A DNA stretch of 29,214 bases, taken from positions 7,449-36,662 of IMG/VR virus record IMGVR_UViG_3300030106_003202; one strand, written 5' to 3'. This document shows, piece after piece, positions 21,424-28,129 of the stretch. How positions within the stretch are numbered: position 1 is the stretch's first letter; each line of letters starts with the position of its first letter. A program made the translations under genes and the position numbers. The notes below the pieces were generated by a model. The model was not told the origin of the DNA. It ran no database searches and worked only from the letters and a program-made list of their open reading frames with translations. The DNA is from a virus.

Positions 21424-21431
21424 TAACTTTG
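21424..21431 (+). promoter_or_regulatory. Bacteroidota-type -7 promoter element TAACTTTG
   Basis: TAACTTTG fits TAnnTTTG, 20 nt before the scaffold ATG at 21452. A TTG at 21406-21408 is a candidate -33 element, though spacing is a little short (15 nt). A small hairpin (CAAGAT/ATCTTG, 21391-21408) lies upstream over the portal stop. It would give scaffold and major capsid protein their own strong transcript. Confidence 0.7.
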
Positions 21432-21451
21432 TAAAAATTAAATTAAATAAA

Positions 21452-22579
21452 ATGGAAATAAAAGTAAAAGAAGTTACTGATGTAACTGAAGAAAAATCAA
21501 AAGCTGAAATAGAACAAGAACTTTTAGAGAAGCATGAAGAAAAGTTTGAAGATTCAAAACAGCCAGAAACAAACGTAGAAACAACGGAAGCTCCAGTAGC
21601 TGAAGAAACAAAAGAAGAAGTAAAAGAAGAAACTCCATCGTCAGAGTTAAATGACGAAGACGTTCTTTCATATATTAAAAATAGATATGATAAAGAAATA
21701 AATTCAGTTGATGATTTATTTGCTCAAAAAGAAGTAAATGAAGAATTACCTGAAGATGTTTCTGCATATCTAAACTATAAAAAAGAAACAGGACGTGGTA
21801 TTGAAGACTTTTATAATTTACAAAGAGACTACGATACTATGGACGAAGATTCTTTATTGGCTAACTATTACGGAGCGACCGAAGAAGGTTTAGACGAAAT
21901 AGATATTCAAGATTTGATGGACGATAAATTTTCATATGATGAAGAGTTAGACGAGCCAAAACAAATTAAGAAAATTAAGTTAGCTAAAAAAAGAGAACTT
22001 GCGAAAGCAAAAAAGTATTTCAATGAACAAAAAGGTAAATATAAAGTTCCTCTTGAGTCAAGTGGGAGTGGATTATCTGATACGGACAAAGAAGCTTTGA
22101 GTGCTTATAAAAGTTACATAGAAGAATCTAAAACTGTAAATGAAGCAAACCGAAAAAAGTACGATTGGTTTCTCCAAAAAACTGATGAAGTTTTTAGCAA
22201 TGAGTTCAAAGGTTTTGAATTTAATGTAGGAGAAAAAAGTTTTACTTATAAACCAGGAGATGCTGCTGAATTAAAAAACCGACAAGCAGACGTAAATAAC
22301 TTTGTAAGTAAATTTATGGATGACAACGGTATGATTAAAGATGCAAAAGGCTATCACAGGTCTTTAGCTATAGCAATGAATCCTGATAAATTTGCTCAGT
22401 TTTTTTACGATCAAGGTGTGGCTAACGCTGTAGATGATGTTACTAAAAAATCTAAAAACATCAATATGGACATTAGAAATACACAGCAAGGTACTGTAAA
22501 AAATGGGTTAAAAATTAGACCGGTTGGTGACACAAGCAGTGGTAGAGGACTCAAAATTAGAAGTATAAAAAAAGTATAA
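21452..22579 (+). CDS. Capsid scaffolding-like protein, 375 aa
   Basis: A 375-aa protein between portal and major capsid protein, the usual scaffold position. Residues 1-75 are extremely Glu-rich and disordered (KSKAEIEQELLEKHEEKFED, EETKEEVKEETPSS). The middle holds ELNDEDVLSYIKNRYDKEIN, DLFAQKEV, LPEDVSAYLNYKKETGRG and a charged helix at about 165-195 (PKQIKKIKLAKKRELAKAKK). The C-terminus is basic (NGLKIRPVGDTSSGRGLKIR, then SIKKV), where scaffolds often bind the coat protein. No protease motif is visible. Scaffolds guide coat assembly and leave before packaging. A role as internal capsid protein is a possible alternative. Confidence 0.78.
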   Translation: MEIKVKEVTDVTEEKSKAEIEQELLEKHEEKFEDSKQPETNVETTEAPVAEETKEEVKEETPSSELNDEDVLSYIKNRYDKEINSVDDLFAQKEVNEELPEDVSAYLNYKKETGRGIEDFYNLQRDYDTMDEDSLLANYYGATEEGLDEIDIQDLMDDKFSYDEELDEPKQIKKIKLAKKRELAKAKKYFNEQKGKYKVPLESSGSGLSDTDKEALSAYKSYIEESKTVNEANRKKYDWFLQKTDEVFSNEFKGFEFNVGEKSFTYKPGDAAELKNRQADVNNFVSKFMDDNGMIKDAKGYHRSLAIAMNPDKFAQFFYDQGVANAVDDVTKKSKNINMDIRNTQQGTVKNGLKIRPVGDTSSGRGLKIRSIKKV

Positions 22580-22600
22580 ATATTAAAAACAAAATAAATT

Positions 22601-24064
22601 ATGTCAGTATTATCAACACCAGGATTTGATTTACAGCCAAGTGCTCAGAAACAGGTCCTTGCAACAAACTACATAACTAACTTTGATTTCTTGACTCAGT
22701 ATTTACCAGATACTTATGAAAAGGAATTTGAGCGTTATGGAAATAGAACTATCGCATCTTTCCTAAGAATGGTAGGTGCAGAAATGCCAACTAACTCAGA
22801 TATGATTAAGTGGGCTGAACAAGGTAGACTACACATTAAATACACTAACTGTACGTCAGGTACTGCTCAAGGAGCAAACGCATTGGCTACATATACTATT
22901 AACGATGCTTTTGACCCAGCTTTAGTTGCTGGAGAAACATCAGCAGGTTTAAGAGTAGGTCAAACAGTTATGATTTCAGACAACGCTGCTGGATCAACTT
23001 TGTCTAATAAAGGTGTAATCACTACAGCTCCGTTAGGAACTACAAGTGGTGGTGCAGTATTACTTGGAAATCAATTTGAAGTAGCTTACTACGAAGTAAC
23101 TCAGGCAGTTCCACAAACAGCTTGTACTGTATTTATTTACGGTTCTGAATTTGCTAAAGGAACAGCAGGAATGTCAGGTTCATTAGAAGCTGATGATTTC
23201 ATCTTCCAAAATAAGCCTATTATATTAAAAGACACTTATGAAGTAAGTGGTTCTGATATGGCTCAAATTGGATGGATTGAAATTCAAAGTGAAAATGGAG
23301 CAAACGGTTACCTATGGTACTTAAAGTCAGAGCATGAAACAAGATTACGTTTTGAGGATTACATGGAAACAGCTATGATTGAAGCGGTTCCAGCTGAAAA
23401 CACATCTCAAGCTCAGATAGCTCTTGTTAGCGGAACTCCACAGGCGAATAATGACCAAGCAGGTTCTGAAGGTTTATTCTATGTAATAAATGACAGAGGA
23501 AATGTTTGGGGTGGTGGAAACCCAACTACATTAGCTGGATTTGATTCAATTATTCAAAGACTTGACAAGCAAGGAGCTATTGAAGAAAATGTTATTTTCA
23601 TGAATAGAAACTTTAGCTTTGACATGGATGATATGTTAGCAGCTCAAAATTCTTATGGAGCTGGAGGTACATCTTACGGTCTATTTGATAATGATGCAGA
23701 TATGGCTTTAAATCTTGGCTTTACAGGATTCAGAAGAGGTTATGACTTTTACAAGTCTGACTGGAAATATCTAAACGACCCTACAATGAGAGGTGGTATT
23801 ACTGGAGGAAAAATTAGCGGTGTATTAGTACCTGCTGGTTCAACTACTGTATATGACCAAATCTTAGGTAAAAATGCTAAGAGACCATTCTTGCACGTTA
23901 GATATAGAGCTTCAGAAACTGAGGATAGACGTTATAAAACTTGGATCACTGGTTCTGCTGGTGGTGCTGCATCATCTGATATAGATAAGATGCAAGTTAA
24001 TATGCTATCTGAAAGAGCATTATGTACTTTAGGTGCAAACAATTTCTTCTTATTCAAAGACTAA
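22601..24064 (+). CDS. Major capsid protein, 487 aa
   Basis: A 487-aa protein right after the scaffold and followed by a strong terminator. It opens MSVLSTPGFDLQPSAQKQVL, then DFLTQYLPDTYEKEFERYGN, and later RNFSFDMDDMLAAQNSYGAG, ETRLRFEDYMETAMIEAVPA and KRPFLHVRYRASETEDRRYK. It is Gly/Ala/Thr-balanced, without signal or membrane segments, as expected of an HK97-fold coat protein; the fold itself cannot be read directly. Its start has an A-rich leader (AACAAAATAAATT). Codon usage looks richer in C-ending codons (TTC, ATC) than its neighbours, fitting high expression. Homologues of about 490 aa are typical of crAss-like phages. Confidence 0.85.
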   Translation: MSVLSTPGFDLQPSAQKQVLATNYITNFDFLTQYLPDTYEKEFERYGNRTIASFLRMVGAEMPTNSDMIKWAEQGRLHIKYTNCTSGTAQGANALATYTINDAFDPALVAGETSAGLRVGQTVMISDNAAGSTLSNKGVITTAPLGTTSGGAVLLGNQFEVAYYEVTQAVPQTACTVFIYGSEFAKGTAGMSGSLEADDFIFQNKPIILKDTYEVSGSDMAQIGWIEIQSENGANGYLWYLKSEHETRLRFEDYMETAMIEAVPAENTSQAQIALVSGTPQANNDQAGSEGLFYVINDRGNVWGGGNPTTLAGFDSIIQRLDKQGAIEENVIFMNRNFSFDMDDMLAAQNSYGAGGTSYGLFDNDADMALNLGFTGFRRGYDFYKSDWKYLNDPTMRGGITGGKISGVLVPAGSTTVYDQILGKNAKRPFLHVRYRASETEDRRYKTWITGSAGGAASSDIDKMQVNMLSERALCTLGANNFFLFKD

Positions 24065-24082
24065 GAATAAATAATTAATTCA

Positions 24083-24110
24083 AAAGGGGAGGTTCGCCTC
24101 CCCTTTATTT
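24083..24110 (+). terminator. Strong intrinsic terminator after the major capsid gene (UUCG loop)
   Basis: A perfect 10-bp stem AAAGGGGAGG (24083-24092) with CCTCCCCTTT (24097-24106), closed by a TTCG loop (24093-24096), followed by ATTT. The UUCG tetraloop is very stable and the stem is strikingly GC-rich for this AT-rich DNA. It lies 18 nt after the MCP stop and would end or trim the capsid transcript. Confidence 0.92.
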
Positions 24111-24117
24111 AACTTTA
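24110..24117 (+). promoter_or_regulatory. Weak promoter-like element TAACTTTA
   Basis: TAACTTTA differs from TAnnTTTG only at the final base and starts in the T-tract of the terminator, 15 nt before the ATG at 24133. It is the only gap longer than 40 nt in the window lacking an exact match. It could restart transcription for the next gene at a low level. Confidence 0.35.
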
Positions 24118-24132
24118 ATAAATTATAATAAA

Positions 24133-24879
24133 ATGAAAAAACAAACTTATAAAAGTAAGACATATAGACTTACAAGAGGGCAAAGACCTTTGTCCTACAC
24201 AATCCCATCAAGAAATACATCTCGTTCTCCATTACTTTATTTTGATGAAGAAACAGGAGTTAACAGACCATTAAGGTATGCAAGAAACCAAAGAAGTCCA
24301 TTTGAAGATGAGCAGGATGGAAACGCTATTTTAGAACCTGTAGTTTTTGAAGACGGTATGCTTTATGTTGACCGCTCTAATCAAGTATTGCAAGAGTTCT
24401 TGCATTATCACCCACATAATGGACAGGTTTTTGAAGAAGTAGACAACGAAGCAGATGCAGCAAGAGATTTAGAAGAGGCTACTATGGAATTAAACGCTCA
24501 AGTTATGGCTATGGAGTTACCTTTAGAAAAAATGATTTCAGTAGCAAGAGCATTTATTGGAAACTCTGTAGATAAGATGACTACATCAGAAATTAAAAGA
24601 GACTTGTTAATGTTTGCTAAATCAAGACCAGAAGAATTACTTGCTATTATTAATGACCCTATGTTAGAGTTACAAGACACAGTAATGCAAATGGAACAAG
24701 TAGGTTTAATAAAAATTAAAGGTAAAAATGTATTTTATAATTTAAAAAATAATAAAAAACAGATGTTAGTGGTTCCACATAATACAGACCCTTATGCTAT
24801 TATTGGTACTTATCTTCAGTCAGATGAAGGAATACAAATGTTTAAGATACTAAAAAAGGCTTTAAATAAAGATAGTTAG
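24133..24879 (+). CDS. Conserved-looking hypothetical protein downstream of MCP, 248 aa
   Basis: A 248-aa protein. The N-terminal 100 residues are basic then compact (SKTYRLTRGQRPLSYTIPSR, NTSRSPLLYFDEETGVNRPL, EDEQDGNAILEPVVFEDGML). The C-terminal part is helical with a small winged-helix-like end (DTVMQMEQVGLIKIKGKNVF, YNLKNNKKQMLVVP). It ends with DPYAIIGTYLQSDEGIQMFK. I recall 'RYARNQxSPFEDEQDGNAILEP' from unnamed genes of aquatic phages, so it seems widespread. Head completion or DNA-end protection are possibilities but unsupported; function unknown. It sits alone between a terminator and a promoter, so its level can differ from MCP. Confidence 0.75.
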   Translation: MKKQTYKSKTYRLTRGQRPLSYTIPSRNTSRSPLLYFDEETGVNRPLRYARNQRSPFEDEQDGNAILEPVVFEDGMLYVDRSNQVLQEFLHYHPHNGQVFEEVDNEADAARDLEEATMELNAQVMAMELPLEKMISVARAFIGNSVDKMTTSEIKRDLLMFAKSRPEELLAIINDPMLELQDTVMQMEQVGLIKIKGKNVFYNLKNNKKQMLVVPHNTDPYAIIGTYLQSDEGIQMFKILKKALNKDS

Positions 24880-24885
24880 ATTGTT

Positions 24886-24893
24886 TATCTTTG
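24886..24893 (+). promoter_or_regulatory. Bacteroidota-type -7 promoter element TATCTTTG
   Basis: TATCTTTG fits TAnnTTTG, in the 43-nt gap after the 248-aa protein and 29 nt before the ATG at 24923. No well-spaced -33 TTG is obvious. It would drive the two small virion-protein genes up to the terminator at 26175. Confidence 0.65.
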
Positions 24894-24922
24894 TACTTTA
24901 TTAATCATTAAATTTTTTAAAA

Positions 24923-25201
24923 ATGACAAAATTTCTTTTTATAACAAACGCACCTAATACAGGTCAATTAATTAGCCTTAATGGCATAAAAAATATAGGA
25001 ACAGCAAGTGCTACAGCAGCTACCGTTACAATTGATTACGTTGATAATACTACTACAACTGTAACTACTGCTAATCAAGTTGGTTCAGATGTTTACTTAG
25101 CAATAGTTAATGGAGCAGAAGAAGCTTTAGCTACAAGCTGGCAAAAAGCATATTTTCCTATGCTTTTACCAAAAGCTGTAACATCAATAGTTAACGCATA
25201 A
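24923..25201 (+). CDS. Small beta-rich virion-like protein, 92 aa
   Basis: A 92-aa protein: MTKFLFITNAPNTGQLISLN, then GIKNIGTASATAATVTIDYV and a helical end (GAEEALATSWQKAYFPMLLP). It is rich in Thr and Ala and has no signal peptide. Its size and fold-like pattern fit head decoration or minor capsid proteins, and it lies in the capsid region under its own promoter. The next gene looks like a larger relative: both begin with a short '(F/Y)L.I(T/P)' strand and contain '(Q/Y)LI.(L/M)(N/D).I' before a beta stretch and a helix. I recall similar 'ISLxGI' small proteins in marine phages; function unknown, structural role inferred. Confidence 0.7.
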   Translation: MTKFLFITNAPNTGQLISLNGIKNIGTASATAATVTIDYVDNTTTTVTTANQVGSDVYLAIVNGAEEALATSWQKAYFPMLLPKAVTSIVNA

Positions 25202-25205
25202 ATAT

Positions 25206-26156
25206 ATGAGAGCTAAATATTTAGAAATACCAGTTAATACAATTGTTTCAAGTGGAACATCGGAACTGGTTATAGGAACCACAGCTTCAGCAGGTATAGC
25301 CTCAGGAACCGCTACAAGTGACACTACGAATAAACTTGTTGATTCTGGCGCTACTTTTGTTGCAGACGGTGTTGTTGTTGGTGACATTGCATACAATGTT
25401 ACTGATGGCTCTCAAGCTGCTATAACTGCTGTTGCTAACACAGAACTAAGTTTTGCTTCTGATTTATTTCCGGATGGTAATGAAAATTATGCTATTCGTA
25501 AGGAAAAGCAATTAAACGCTGTTGCAACATTTACAACTCGTAAAGTTAGAGTTGGAGATATTGTAAAAAACACAACAGCTGGTACACAAACTACTGTAGC
25601 TGCTTTAATTAATGAGACATCATTAACATTGACTGCTGATATATTTGACAGCCCAACTTTGTTTAATGATAATTTTACAATAGAGCCGCCTGCTACTGAA
25701 GTTTATGATTTCGGTAAGGCATTTACTTCTACTGTTACTGCGGGAGATATTCTTGAGAATACTACTGCAAACACAAGCGAAACTGTAACACAAGTTATTG
25801 ATGACTTTAGGTTAAAGCTTAGCGGTAGTTTCGGAACTATTGGAAATGCTTACAATGTATTTGACACTACGATTGCTTCAAGCTACTTAATAGATATGGA
25901 TAGCATAGTTTTTGTAGATAGAGTAAATAATGAGCAGACTAAGATTATTTTAAACACTAATGTTACTCCTACTTTAACAATAGACCATTCAGATCAAGGA
26001 ACAGGTCGTATTGTGGCTATTGCTATACAAGACGCAATGAAGAGAGGATACGTTGGTGTAAATATGCCAGACCCACCTGGACCATCTACTGCAAGAGTAC
26101 AGATGCCTTTATTTGAAAGTGCTGTAATAACAGTTGAAAGCGTAGCACTATCATAA
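25206..26156 (+). CDS. Virion-associated protein with three tandem recurrent beta domains, 316 aa
   Basis: The ends (residues 1-30, MRAKYLEIPVNTIVSSGTSE; and about 222-316, with YLIDMDSIVFVDRVNNEQTK, QGTGRIVAIAIQDAMKRGYV and a VQMPLFESAVITV tail) look like one small domain related to the 92-aa neighbour. Inserted between them are three copies of the beta module also seen in the 180-aa protein (33-98, about 100-160, about 164-220). Copy 1 is closest to the outside copy (TNKLVDSGATF, DLFPDGNENYAIR); copies 2 and 3 are more diverged but keep VGDIVKNTTAGT and AGDILENTTANT. No enzyme motif is visible. Likely a surface-exposed decoration or tail protein. It starts four bases after the previous stop. 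Confidence 0.75.
   Translation: MRAKYLEIPVNTIVSSGTSELVIGTTASAGIASGTATSDTTNKLVDSGATFVADGVVVGDIAYNVTDGSQAAITAVANTELSFASDLFPDGNENYAIRKEKQLNAVATFTTRKVRVGDIVKNTTAGTQTTVAALINETSLTLTADIFDSPTLFNDNFTIEPPATEVYDFGKAFTSTVTAGDILENTTANTSETVTQVIDDFRLKLSGSFGTIGNAYNVFDTTIASSYLIDMDSIVFVDRVNNEQTKIILNTNVTPTLTIDHSDQGTGRIVAIAIQDAMKRGYVGVNMPDPPGPSTARVQMPLFESAVITVESVALS
25302..25865 (+). repeat. Recurrent beta domain, three tandem copies B1-B3
   Basis: B1 covers 25302-25499, B2 25503-25685 and B3 25695-25865. Each keeps (V/A)GDI(L/V/A)xNxT(A/D) at its centre, an AF or ATF strand before it and a final DIF/DLF-type strand (ADIFDSP in B2; SGSFG in B3). B1 is most like copy A at 1962-2156; B2 and B3 probably came from older tandem duplication. 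Confidence 0.72.
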
Positions 26157-26174
26157 TAGCATTATTATAATTTT

Positions 26175-26211
26175 AAAGAGAGGTTACAAAAAAAGTAACC
26201 TCTTTTTTTTT
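26175..26211 (+). terminator. Intrinsic terminator (GAGGTTAC hairpin with T-run)
   Basis: GAGGTTAC (26180-26187) pairs perfectly with GTAACCTC (26195-26202) around a poly-A loop, then A-T pairs extend outward (26175-26179 with 26203-26207). Nine T's (26203-26211) follow. It is a standard rho-independent terminator. It ends the transcript of the two small virion genes, 18 nt after their last stop. Confidence 0.9.
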
Positions 26212-26213
26212 GC

Positions 26214-26221
26214 TATATTTG
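26214..26221 (+). promoter_or_regulatory. Bacteroidota-type -7 promoter element TATATTTG
   Basis: TATATTTG fits TAnnTTTG and begins three bases after the terminator T-run, 23 nt before the ATG at 26245. The terminator DNA thus occupies its -33 region. This pairing separates the ring-protein transcript from the one before it. Confidence 0.7.
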
Positions 26222-26244
26222 TAGATATTTAAAATGTATTTTCT

Positions 26245-27204
26245 ATGGCTATGATTAATAACGTAAGGAATACAGTATTAGCAATTATTAATAAAAATAA
26301 TTACGGGTACTTATCTCCGCAAGATTTCAATCTGTATGCACAACAAGCGCAGATGGATATGTTTGAGGATTATTTTTATCAGTATAATCAATACATAAAT
26401 AGAGAAAATATAAGACAGTCAGGAACTGGTTATGCAGATATAGTAAAAGGTTTAGAGGAAGTTATTGATTCATTTTCTGAAGAAGTGTTTTTAACAGGGG
26501 GTACAGCAAACACTTGGTCTTTGCCATCAGACTATTATTTGGTAAACAAACTTTATTACTACCCTACACTATTAACATCAGGAACAACAACTGCTACTGC
26601 TGCAAATGAATTAGTAGATAATACTGCTAACCCCCCATTTTCAAATGGAGCTGTTACGCCTCAATATCCAGCATTGCAAAGTATAGTGGTTAATACAGAC
26701 ACGTTAAAACAGGCGTTTGTTCAAAGTGTTGCTAATGCAACAACAATAAATTTAAGCGCAGATATATTTCAAGCTGTAGCTTCTGGAGAAAATTATTCTA
26801 TATATGATGCTAATAACATAACAGAAGTAGAAAGAGTAACACAGAAAAAAATATTTTTTCTAACAAGCTCAACTTTAGGATCACCTACAACTCAATTTCC
26901 CGCATATGTTCTAAGTGGAAATACGGTAAGTGTTTACCCAACATCAATTCAAAACAATGGTGATATAAAGGCGCAATATATAAGATATCCAAAACCACCG
27001 CAGTGGACGTTTTTATCTTTAACAAATGGAGAACCAATATTTGACCAAACATCCTCTACTTATCAAGATTTTGAATTACCCTTGTCAGATGAGCCAGGAT
27101 TAATAGCTAAGATTTGTCAATACGTTGGTATTGAAATAAGAGAAGCAGAAGTATATCAATTCGGTCAAAACGAAGAAGTTCAAGATAACCAAATACAAGT
27201 ATAA
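26245..27204 (+). CDS. Ring/adaptor-like head-tail connector protein with inserted beta domain, 319 aa
   Basis: The N-terminal helical part (MAMINNVRNTVLAIINKNNY, GYLSPQDFNLYAQQAQMDMF, EDYFYQYNQYINRENIRQSG) is followed by a strand unit WSLPSDYYLVNKLYYYP. The next piece, about 111-188, is an inserted domain of the recurrent beta type (ATTINLSADIF ... SGENYSIYD). The protein then resumes with EVERVTQKKIFFLTSSTLGS, YVLSGNTVSVYPTSI and IKAQYIRYPKPPQW. The 'LP.DY... vE.v....i..l..s.l..Pt..fP.Yv..g..i.vyP' layout is typical of head-tail adaptor and ring proteins (T7 gp11, P22 gp4 and crAss-like ring proteins). It would bind below the portal. It is the first gene of the last transcript. Confidence 0.72.
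   Translation: MAMINNVRNTVLAIINKNNYGYLSPQDFNLYAQQAQMDMFEDYFYQYNQYINRENIRQSGTGYADIVKGLEEVIDSFSEEVFLTGGTANTWSLPSDYYLVNKLYYYPTLLTSGTTTATAANELVDNTANPPFSNGAVTPQYPALQSIVVNTDTLKQAFVQSVANATTINLSADIFQAVASGENYSIYDANNITEVERVTQKKIFFLTSSTLGSPTTQFPAYVLSGNTVSVYPTSIQNNGDIKAQYIRYPKPPQWTFLSLTNGEPIFDQTSSTYQDFELPLSDEPGLIAKICQYVGIEIREAEVYQFGQNEEVQDNQIQV
26575..26808 (+). repeat. Recurrent beta domain, copy C (inside the ring-like protein)
   Basis: Residues 111-188 of the 319-aa protein. It keeps the TSGTTTATAANELVDNTAN opening, the ATTINLSADIFQAVASGENY close and YSIYD end, though it carries a longer centre and lacks a clear VGDI. The flanks match a continuous adaptor protein, so this looks like a domain inserted into a surface loop. 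Confidence 0.65.
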
Positions 27205-27207
27205 CAA

Positions 27208-28128
27208 ATGGCATACATTACAGATTATTTATATTATGAAAACAATGGTAATTCTCCGGTTGATAAAAACTGGGGTTCATATCAGTATGTATCTTTAGAG
27301 GATATAGTAAATAATTTTATGTTAATGTATCAGGGTAATAACGAAATACTAAACAACATAGAAAGATATCAAGTTATATTTCATGCTAAAAGAGGAATAC
27401 AGGAGCTTAATTACGATGCAATGAAAGAAATTAAAATATTGCAGTTAACAGTAGACTCACAAATTAGATTTGTGTTACCGCCTGATTATGTTAATTATGT
27501 AAGAATATCTCTGTATGAGGCAGGGGTTTTATACCCTTTAACAGAAAATATACAAACCATGTGGAGCGAAGCCTACTTGCAAGATAACAACGCTAAAATT
27601 TTGTTTGATGTTGATGGTAATGTTTTAAAACCTGAAAACTCTCAAGTAGATTTATCAAGACAAGAGGGTGGTATGCAAAAATTATATTTAGGAGGCGGCC
27701 CTTTTCATAATCAATTAGGCCACTGTATAGATGGTTGCTGGTACTTTGAAAGACAAATGGGAGACAGATTCGGTCTTAATACTGAAACTGCTAACATTAA
27801 CCCAACTTTTACAATAAACAAAAGTACAGGCGCTATATATTTCAATTCAACTATGTCAGGTAAATCAGTGGTTTTAGAATATGTATCAGACGGAATGGAA
27901 AAAGGGGATGATTCCAAAATAAGCGTAAACAAAATGTTTGAAGAATATTTGTATGCTTATATAAGATTTGCATTGTTAAACAGTAAGTTGGGAGTGCAAG
28001 AATATATAGTAACCAGAGCAAGAAAAGACAAGTCGTCTTTATTAAGAAATGCAAAATTAAGATTAAGTAATATTCATCCAGGAAGATTGCTGATGAACAT
28101 GAGAGGTCAGGATAAATGGATAAAGTAA
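27208..28128 (+). CDS. Second ring/tail-connector-like protein, 306 aa
   Basis: A 306-aa protein starting four bases after the preceding stop. It opens MAYITDYLYYENNGNSPVDK, with EDIVNNFMLMYQGNNEILNN and RYQVIFHAKRGIQELNYDAM as helices, then VDSQIRFVLPPDYVNYVRIS as a beta unit; 'LPPDYVNYVRI' is the strand pair typical of adaptor-type proteins. The C-terminal half includes AIYFNSTMSGKSVVLEYVSD and a helical end with VTRARKDKSSLLRNAKLRLS. The gene order (ring 1, ring 2, then gp10-like) matches the neck region of crAss-like phages as I know it. Likely a head-tail or tail-ring component. Confidence 0.7.
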   Translation: MAYITDYLYYENNGNSPVDKNWGSYQYVSLEDIVNNFMLMYQGNNEILNNIERYQVIFHAKRGIQELNYDAMKEIKILQLTVDSQIRFVLPPDYVNYVRISLYEAGVLYPLTENIQTMWSEAYLQDNNAKILFDVDGNVLKPENSQVDLSRQEGGMQKLYLGGGPFHNQLGHCIDGCWYFERQMGDRFGLNTETANINPTFTINKSTGAIYFNSTMSGKSVVLEYVSDGMEKGDDSKISVNKMFEEYLYAYIRFALLNSKLGVQEYIVTRARKDKSSLLRNAKLRLSNIHPGRLLMNMRGQDKWIK

Positions 28129-28129
28129 T

